Shown here: piece after piece, positions 58,200 through 64,000 of the stretch
How positions within the stretch are numbered: the first letter of the stretch is position 1
How the letters are laid out: each line of letters starts with the position of its first letter
Source: Bradyrhizobium sp. AZCC 1693
Lineage (GTDB): Bacteria; Pseudomonadota; Alphaproteobacteria; Rhizobiales; Xanthobacteraceae
Length of the DNA stretch: 64,000 nt
Direction of reading: 5' to 3'
Assembly: GCF_036924745.1 (NCBI RefSeq)
Contig: NZ_JAZHSD010000001.1
Coordinates: 7,439,001-7,503,000 of the forward strand
Program-made: the position numbers and the translations under genes
Notes under the pieces: model-generated
Seen by the model: the letters and a program-made list of their open reading frames with translations, nothing else
What the model was told of the DNA's origin: nothing
Databases searched by the model: none

Positions 58200-60977
58200 T
58201 CACGCCACCTCGGCGGCGGCGGGGGAGTTGAGGAATTTGGCCTCGAACTCGCTTGCCGGCATCGGCCGTCCGAAGAAATAGCCCTGTCCCTCTTCGCAGC
58301 CCATCCTGACCAGGAAGTCGGCCGTGGCCCGGTCCTCAATGCCTTCGGCGATGACGGAGAGGCCCAGTTGCTTGCTAAGCCCGATGGTCGAACTGACGAT
58401 CGCCGCGTCATCGGGATTGGCCAGCAATCCGAGTACGAAAGAGCGGTCGATCTTCAGTCCATCGAGCGGGAATTTCTTCAGATAGCTGAGGCTCGCAAAG
58501 CCGGTGCCGAAATCGTCGAACACGAGGCGAACGCCAAGCGCCTGAATTTTCAGGAACGTATTCAGCGCGCTCTGCTCGTCGTGGAGCAGGATGTCTTCGG
58601 TGACTTCGAGCTCGAGGCTGGTTGGACTTAAACCGGTGCGGGCAAGAGCCTGCGCGACCGAGCTTGCGAGGTCACCGGACTGGAGTTGGGAGGGCGAAAG
58701 GTTGACGCCGATCCGGAGTTTTTGTCCGGCGCGCTCCCAGGCGGCTGCCTTGGCGCAGGCGGTTTCGAGAACCCACTCCGCTATCCGTTCGGAAATCGGT
58801 GAGGTGTTGACAACCGGCATGAATTCTCCCGGCGAAACCAGGCCCCGCTCGGGATGACGCCAGCGGATCAGGGCCTCGGCGCCGATCAGGCTGCCGTCGG
58901 CCAGATGAATTTGCGGCTGGTAGAACAGTTCGAATTCATGGCGCTCCGCGGCCAGCACCAGCTCCGCTTCCAGCGTCAGACGAGTTTCCAGTTCGCGGCG
59001 GATCGAGTCCTCGAACAGCACGTGACCGCCGCGGCTGGTCGCCTTGGCGCGGCTCAGCGCCAGATGAGAGTTGCTCAGGAGTTCAGCCGCCGTTCGCCCG
59101 TCGGACGGGAAGACGGCGGCGCCGATGCTGACCCTGACGCGGAGGTGACGCGTGCCGGCGAGCAGCGGCTCGTCGAAGCCCGCACCGATCTGCTCGGCAA
59201 AACGACTGACGTTTTGGCCGATAGCGTTGGTCGGAACCGCGATGGCGAATTCGTCTCCGCTCAGGCGCGCGATCAGGCCGGCCGTCGGCATCGCCGCCGT
59301 CAACCGTTCTGAAATGGCGCGAAGGACGAGATCGCCGATGGCATGACCGAGCATGTCGTTGACCTGCTGGAAGCCGTCGATGCCGATAACCAGCAGCGCT
59401 ACCTTGCGGCCGTCAGCCCCGGCTCTGGCAATCTTCGCTTCAAGTTTGGCGTGAAGGGTATTGCGATTGATAAGGCCGGTCAGCGTGTCATGTTCCGCGA
59501 GATATCGAATTCTCTCGGCTTCGCGCTTGCGCACCGAAACGTCGCGAAGGATCGCGCCGAACTGAAATCCGTCGGTGCCCTGCCAGCCGGAGAAACTGGC
59601 TTCGACCGGAAACACCTCGCCATCGCTGCGGCGTGCGTCGAACTCGATCACCGTGCCGGCGGCGAGGTCTGCGGCATCCCTGACGGAAAAAGCTGGCGTA
59701 TCGGCATCGCGGGCGCAAATCCAGTCAAACGGCCGGCCGATCATCTCCTCGGCCTGGTAGCCGAAGATAGCCGTCGCGCCGGGATTCCAGACCGTGATCA
59801 GGTAATTGGAATCGGTGCAGATCAGGCCGTCGCCGAGCGACATCGCCACGCGTTGAAAGCGGCTCTCGGCGACCCTGCCGAGCAGATCGCGGATGTCGAT
59901 TTCGTCGAGCGCGATGGCAGCGATGTAGACGATGATGGCGATCTGAAACAGCGACGTGTCGAGAATGAGCGGGAATGCGGCCTGAAGGGTAAACGCGCCT
60001 GCCTCGATGGCGACAGCCGTTGCCGCGAGCAGCGCCACTCGCTTGCCGGCGGAAAGGCGGCGCCATGAGAACAGCATGAGCAAGGCTAGCAAGGCGAGGC
60101 CGGTCAGCGTGACGACGTGCGAAGTCCATTGTAGCGCGCGGTTCTGCAGCAGCGATTCCGCGGCCAGTGTCTGCAGCACGGGCCCGGACACGATCACGCC
60201 GTTCGGGACGCTGAAGCGATCGCCGAGTTCGAGCGCCGTGCCGCCGACGATGACCTTCTTGCCCTGCAGCTTTTGCAGTGTCGCCGGGTCGCCGCGCAGG
60301 ACGTCGGCAAAGGACACTTTGGGGATTCCCGCGGTCCGGATGCTGAAGTCGATCAGAAAGGGCGTGCGCTTTTCATCGTATTGGCCGGCGAGCACGGCGG
60401 CCATCGCGGGCACGAATTTGCCGTCCAGCTTCCCGCCGAACGGGTAACGGCGGACGAGGCCGTCGGGTCCGACCTCGACATTGACGAGCGACGGCCAGGA
60501 ATGTTCGGCGAATTGCTGCAATGGGCGATTGACGTGAAGCGTCGTCCTGTCGGTGCGGGGCTGCTGGAAGGCGGGCAGCACGACCGATCCGCCGGCGCCC
60601 TGGAGGGCTTCGGCAAAGTTTCGGTCCGACGACGCGTCGGAGGGCGTGGAGAAGTCGACATCGAGTGCGATGTCCTGGACGTCTGCCTTCTGAAGCTGCC
60701 GGATCAATTCGGCGTGGAGCAGGCGCGGCCATGGCCAGACGCCGATCCTGTCGATCGATGATGCGTCGATCGCGATCACCACAATATCGCCAGAGGCCTG
60801 TCGCGACTGCCAGCCGAACCGCAGGTCGGCCAATGCGTGGCGAAGCGAATCGTGCCAGCCGCCTGCCAGGACGATTGCCAACGCAATCATCACGAAAATA
60901 TGCGGCCGGTATCGTTTCACGCGGTCACCATTCGGGTGTTCGAGTTTGAGGAGTCGTTCGGTTCCGGGGATCGCCAA
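58200..60977 (-). CDS. CHASE2-PAS-GGDEF-EAL sensor protein
   Basis: 925 residues. An N-terminal membrane helix is followed by an extracytoplasmic CHASE2 domain (about 45-285; IAIDASSIDRIGVWPWPRLL, GKKVIVGGTALELGDRFSVP), three membrane helices (about 288-360), a PAS domain (about 370-490), GGDEF (about 500-650; RLSGDEFAIAV, signature SGDEF) and EAL (about 665-915; SLIGAEALIRW, FDDFGTGFASLSYLKKFPLD, VIAEGIEDRATADFLVRMGC). The EAL domain keeps its catalytic residues, so it likely degrades c-di-GMP; the SGDEF site may be active or regulatory. It is 21 bp downstream of the FecR gene. Confidence 0.93.
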   Translation of the reverse strand: MAIPGTERLLKLEHPNGDRVKRYRPHIFVMIALAIVLAGGWHDSLRHALADLRFGWQSRQASGDIVVIAIDASSIDRIGVWPWPRLLHAELIRQLQKADVQDIALDVDFSTPSDASSDRNFAEALQGAGGSVVLPAFQQPRTDRTTLHVNRPLQQFAEHSWPSLVNVEVGPDGLVRRYPFGGKLDGKFVPAMAAVLAGQYDEKRTPFLIDFSIRTAGIPKVSFADVLRGDPATLQKLQGKKVIVGGTALELGDRFSVPNGVIVSGPVLQTLAAESLLQNRALQWTSHVVTLTGLALLALLMLFSWRRLSAGKRVALLAATAVAIEAGAFTLQAAFPLILDTSLFQIAIIVYIAAIALDEIDIRDLLGRVAESRFQRVAMSLGDGLICTDSNYLITVWNPGATAIFGYQAEEMIGRPFDWICARDADTPAFSVRDAADLAAGTVIEFDARRSDGEVFPVEASFSGWQGTDGFQFGAILRDVSVRKREAERIRYLAEHDTLTGLINRNTLHAKLEAKIARAGADGRKVALLVIGIDGFQQVNDMLGHAIGDLVLRAISERLTAAMPTAGLIARLSGDEFAIAVPTNAIGQNVSRFAEQIGAGFDEPLLAGTRHLRVRVSIGAAVFPSDGRTAAELLSNSHLALSRAKATSRGGHVLFEDSIRRELETRLTLEAELVLAAERHEFELFYQPQIHLADGSLIGAEALIRWRHPERGLVSPGEFMPVVNTSPISERIAEWVLETACAKAAAWERAGQKLRIGVNLSPSQLQSGDLASSVAQALARTGLSPTSLELEVTEDILLHDEQSALNTFLKIQALGVRLVFDDFGTGFASLSYLKKFPLDGLKIDRSFVLGLLANPDDAAIVSSTIGLSKQLGLSVIAEGIEDRATADFLVRMGCEEGQGYFFGRPMPASEFEAKFLNSPAAAEVA

Positions 60978-60998
60978 CTGTCGCAGTTGATTATGCGG

Positions 60999-62105
60999 CT
61001 AGTGGCCTCTTCCGTTTCCGCCGCCGTTGTTGGCATGACCGTTGCCACGGCCGCTCCCGTTAGCTCCGTTGCCGCTTCTGCTGGCGGCATTATCGTTGCC
61101 GCTGTTGTTGCCATTGCCGCTGTTGGCGTTGCCTCCGGCGACGGCCGCCACCGCGCTTGCATTGCCTCGACCGGCGGCACTCGCGGCAGCGCCGTTGCCA
61201 TTATCTCCTTGACCATTGTTGGCGATGGCCGAGTCGGAGCCGGATGAGTTCCAGACCGTATTGGTGTCGGCCACGCCCCGCGCCACGCCCCCTGAAGACG
61301 TAGCGGCATGGGCGAGGCCGTTAGTGACGCGATGGAAGTTCACTCGAACTTCGCCGATTGACGAGGAGATCCGGGTGACGCCGTGCTTTGCCGGCTGCAC
61401 GCTTGCATGCCGCAACGGCTGGACGCCCTGTCCATTCGTGGCGTGGCGGATTGCGGTAAAGCCTCCGCGCGGCACCGGAATGCGCTCGACCGACGGCGCG
61501 CGCGGCTTGCCTTGTTCGATCGGAGCGAGGGTGCCGGTGCCGCCCAGCGAAAGGCTGGTTTTGCCGTTGGCGAACGCCGTCGCATGTTGGCCCGCCATCA
61601 CCTGGGCGATCTGACCCGATTTGAAATCTGCAACTTCAACCTGACCGCGGACCACGTCGACGGTGGTCTTCCCCGCGTTGACGGTGACGCGGAATCGCGT
61701 GCCCTTCACCACGGCCGCGAGGTAGGGAGTCTCGACCTCGAAATGCTTGACGTTGCGCTTTTCGACGTCGAGCAGGATTGAGCCTGCCTGCTGCTTGATC
61801 GTCGTCGAGAGTCCTTCCTTCTTCTCCGCGGGGACGCCGACCACGGAATTCGGCGAAACCAGGATCATTTCGTCGCCTCGCTTCAGCAGCACGCGCCCGG
61901 TGCGGCCGGTGCTGATGGTGTCCCCTGGCTTCAGCACGTCCTCCTGTCTCAGCGCCGCCTGCTGCACGCCGCTGCCCGTGAGCCAGACCTCGCCGGAGGA
62001 TTTGCTGACCGTCCAGTCGCCGCCGTCAGCGGCGAAAGCGACGGAAGCCGCCGCCAGCGCGAACATGGTCGCGAGTGCTCTTGAGACGTGAGGGGTCGCA
62101 CGCAT
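60999..62105 (-). CDS. Periplasmic FecR-domain protein with Gly/Asn-rich tail
   Basis: 368 residues with a signal peptide (ALATMFALAAASVAFAADG). The FecR domain spans about 50-160: LKPGDTISTGRTGRVLLKRG, SILLDVEKRNVKHFEVETPY, AVVKGTRFRVTVNAGKTTVD. The C-terminal 90 residues are rich in G, N and S (GNANSGNGNNSGNDNAASRS). FecR proteins of this type, without a sigma factor, often accompany CHASE2 sensors and two-partner-secretion genes. It is upstream of the CHASE2 gene on the same strand. Confidence 0.9.
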   Translation of the reverse strand: MRATPHVSRALATMFALAAASVAFAADGGDWTVSKSSGEVWLTGSGVQQAALRQEDVLKPGDTISTGRTGRVLLKRGDEMILVSPNSVVGVPAEKKEGLSTTIKQQAGSILLDVEKRNVKHFEVETPYLAAVVKGTRFRVTVNAGKTTVDVVRGQVEVADFKSGQIAQVMAGQHATAFANGKTSLSLGGTGTLAPIEQGKPRAPSVERIPVPRGGFTAIRHATNGQGVQPLRHASVQPAKHGVTRISSSIGEVRVNFHRVTNGLAHAATSSGGVARGVADTNTVWNSSGSDSAIANNGQGDNGNGAAASAAGRGNASAVAAVAGGNANSGNGNNSGNDNAASRSGNGANGSGRGNGHANNGGGNGRGH

Positions 62106-62235
62106 GAAAACTCTCTCCGATTGCCGCTTTGTCCCGGCGATTACCGGAAATGTTTCAACATTGAGTGAGCGGGAATGGTGAACTGCGCGAGCCTCGTTAA
62201 CGATTCATTGACCATAAAATTTTAAGAAAAATCAT
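62106..62235. promoter_or_regulatory. Divergent region, FecR operon / TpsB
   Basis: 130 bp, AT-rich at 62195-62235. GTTAACGATTCATTGACC contains TTAA then, after 7 nt, TTGA, one base from a CtrA box. The near-palindromic AAAATTTTAAGAAAAATC is probably promoter sequence. Confidence 0.45.
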
Positions 62236-64000
62236 ATGGGTAGGGGTTCCCCTAACGATTGGCGCTTGGCGTCCGTACTTGTACGGAAGTGCGCCCGTGC
62301 GGCTTTATCCCGGCACCGCCTGAGCACCGCAGGCTTCGTCCTCTGGACCCTGATCGCCTGCCTTCCGGCGCAGGCGCAGCAGGCGAACCAGCCGGGTTAT
62401 GATCCGCGGCAGACGGAAAAACGTTTCGATGACCAGCAATCGAGCCAGGGCGCGAACGGGAGGCCGCGATTGCCGTCGCCGCAATTCGCCCGGCCGGAGG
62501 GGCAGGGGGATCCCAAGCCTCTGTTCGTGCTCCGCCACGTCTCGATCGCCGGCGCCGTCGCGATCCCGCAGGGCCGGCTGGTGACGACGTATCGACCCTA
62601 CATCGGGAAAAAGGTATCGCAGGCCGATCTGGCGACTATCGCGGCCGCGGTCAGCGACGTCTATCGCGCCGAAGGCTTTCACCTCAGCCGGGCGATCGTT
62701 CCTCCGCAGGACATCCAGGGCGGCCAGCTTCGCATTCAAATCATCGAAGGCAGCATCACGGAACTGACGCTGAAGGGAGACGGCGTCGAACAGTTCGGCG
62801 TCCGGCCGATGCTCGAGGCCGTGCTGACTGAACGGCCCTCGCAGCTTGCGACGCTCGAACGGCAGTTGCTGCTGATCAACGGACGGCCCGGCGTGCGGAT
62901 CGAGGACACCGCGATCGAGGAGATCGGCACCGCCAGCGGCCATTTTCGGCTGATCCTGTCTTTGAAAACCTGGCACTTCTTCACGTCGTTCGGCGTCGAC
63001 AATCTGGGCTCGTCGTCGGTCGGACCGTGGCAAAGTTATGGGACCGCGGCGTTCAACTCCTATCTCGCGCCCGGCGATTCCCTGGTGTTGAACCTGTCGA
63101 CCACGCCGGGCGATCCGCGGCAGCTCGCGTTCGGCCGCCTGTCCTACGACCTGCCTGTCGGCACCGACGGCGCCCGTATCGGCGCGTCGGGCTACTACAG
63201 CGAGGTGTGGCCCGGCGATTACCGCCATCTCTACAGCGACAACATCAAGACCGAGGCGTTCGAAGTTCGCGGCAGCATCGCTCCGCTGCAATCGCAGAAA
63301 TCGAGCCTGACGCTCACCGCGGCGGCCGGTTTCACCAATGCCACCGAAAACGATGTGTTCGGCCTGATTTACGCCGACCGCATCCGCACCGCGAGCCTCA
63401 CGTCGGACTACCGGCTGCAGGACAGTTTCGGCGGCGCCAATTATCTGACGGTAAATTATCGCCAGGGTCTCGACATTCTCGGCGCCTCGCACCGCGACGA
63501 CGACTATCTGTCGCGCGACGGGGCGTCCGGCAAATTCTCCGCGCTGAACCTCTGGTTCACGCGCTACCAGACGCTGTCGGATGCGTGGTCGCTGAAAATC
63601 GCCGCGGCCGGCCAGACGGCGTCCGGCCCGCTGTTCACCTCGCAGCAATTCTATCTCGGCGGCATCGCGTTCGGACGCGGCTATGGCAGCGCCGAGATCA
63701 GCGGCGACAACGGTCTGGCGGGATCGGCTGAATTGCGCTTCGATCAGAAAACGAACCTTCAATATCTGACCGGCTACCAGCTCTACAGTTTCGTCGACAG
63801 CGGGGTGGCCTGGAATGACGGCTACCGCCTGAGCGACGGCCTTTCGCTGACATCGGCCGGCGGCGGCGTTCGCTTCTTCCTCGCCGATGGCCTGCAGGCC
63901 GACATCGGCGTTGCCGCGCCGCTCAGCTATCGCGCGCCGGATAATCCCACCCGCGGCGCACGGGTGCTGTTCTCGCTGACGAGCGCGCTGAAGCTTTGTC
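62236..64000 (+). CDS. Two-partner secretion outer-membrane transporter TpsB (ShlB/FhaC/HecB family), partial
   Basis: 588 codons are open from the ATG at 62236 to the window edge, with no stop. A long N-terminus and signal sequence (STAGFVLWTLIACLPAQAQ) are followed by a POTRA region (LFVLRHVSIAGAVAIPQGRL, AEGFHLSRAIVPPQDIQGGQ, IIEGSITELTLKGDGV) and the 16-strand barrel, including GGIAFGRGYGSAEISGDNG (L6 motif region) and LQADIGVAAPLSYRAPDNP near the end. TpsB exports one large partner protein, expected just beyond 64000. The exact start is uncertain because no ribosome-binding site precedes the ATG. Confidence 0.9.
   Translation, partial: MGRGSPNDWRLASVLVRKCARAALSRHRLSTAGFVLWTLIACLPAQAQQANQPGYDPRQTEKRFDDQQSSQGANGRPRLPSPQFARPEGQGDPKPLFVLRHVSIAGAVAIPQGRLVTTYRPYIGKKVSQADLATIAAAVSDVYRAEGFHLSRAIVPPQDIQGGQLRIQIIEGSITELTLKGDGVEQFGVRPMLEAVLTERPSQLATLERQLLLINGRPGVRIEDTAIEEIGTASGHFRLILSLKTWHFFTSFGVDNLGSSSVGPWQSYGTAAFNSYLAPGDSLVLNLSTTPGDPRQLAFGRLSYDLPVGTDGARIGASGYYSEVWPGDYRHLYSDNIKTEAFEVRGSIAPLQSQKSSLTLTAAAGFTNATENDVFGLIYADRIRTASLTSDYRLQDSFGGANYLTVNYRQGLDILGASHRDDDYLSRDGASGKFSALNLWFTRYQTLSDAWSLKIAAAGQTASGPLFTSQQFYLGGIAFGRGYGSAEISGDNGLAGSAELRFDQKTNLQYLTGYQLYSFVDSGVAWNDGYRLSDGLSLTSAGGGVRFFLADGLQADIGVAAPLSYRAPDNPTRGARVLFSLTSALKLC

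Noticed and set aside
62305..63762. A 485-codon minus-strand open frame inside the TpsB region.
   Set aside because: The plus strand carries an uninterrupted TpsB reading with signal sequence, POTRA and barrel motifs; the minus product is low-information Arg/Asp-rich text.

Overview
The window looks like the chromosome of a Bradyrhizobium-type alphaproteobacterium (order Hyphomicrobiales, Nitrobacteraceae). Coding sequence is GC-rich. Many intergenic gaps hold palindromic repeat elements of the kind scattered through Bradyrhizobium genomes. The flagellar genes, a CckA kinase beside flhB, DUF3551 and DUF3606 proteins, and a DksA keeping one of four zinc-site cysteines all point the same way. 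I found no rRNA, tRNA, CRISPR array, complete insertion sequence or prophage.

Layout. 1-5.5 kb: divergent HxlR regulator and NAD(P)-binding oxidoreductase, dksA, a hydratase, a DehI-like protein, a secreted SspB-like protein, a PRC-barrel protein, a 26-residue membrane peptide and a DUF3551 protein. 5.5-9.1 kb: a tctC-tctB-tctA transporter operon bracketed by two copies of the end of flgH with its hairpin. 9.1-15.8 kb: flgF-flgG-flgA-flgH on the minus strand and fliL-fliM-DUF6468-motE on the plus strand. 15.8-26.6 kb: two unknown small genes, a 1262-residue envelope TPR protein behind a perfect CtrA box, an FAD-linked oxidase, a CusF-like protein, a diguanylate cyclase and small unknowns. 26.7-35.2 kb: fliO-fliP on the minus strand, flgB-flgC-fliE-fliQ-fliR-flhB on the plus strand behind a second perfect CtrA box, then cckA. 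35.2-45.6 kb: housekeeping and accessory genes (Tim44-like, lectin-like, GST, GFA, ICMT-like, class I fumarase, MaoC, DUF429, IspZ-like). 45-49.2 kb: a putative regulon of a TetR-type repressor with a carotenoid oxygenase and two membrane proteins, marked by duplicated operator cassettes. 49-53 kb: small secreted proteins, a SET-domain protein with a repeat tail, and a nitrosative-stress module (NsrR-like regulator, truncated haemoglobin, DUF6522) around a perfect 31-nt palindrome. 53-64 kb: an XRE/MmyB-type regulator, a DsbA/FrnE protein, a NIPSNAP protein, an acyltransferase plus JmjC/cupin-like pair, a FecR plus CHASE2-PAS-GGDEF-EAL pair, and a divergent two-partner-secretion transporter that runs off the window.

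How it fits together. CckA is the top kinase of the CckA-ChpT-CtrA phosphorelay, which controls motility in alphaproteobacteria. Perfect TTAA-N7-TTAA boxes lie before flgB and before the large TPR gene, so the flagellar blocks and that protein probably share one regulatory circuit. Two c-di-GMP proteins in the same stretch could tie motility to surface attachment.

The items most worth following up are the secreted SspB-like protein, the flgH-end duplication around the tct operon, the TetR operator cassettes around the carotenoid oxygenase, the CtrA-linked TPR protein, and the acyltransferase/JmjC pair.
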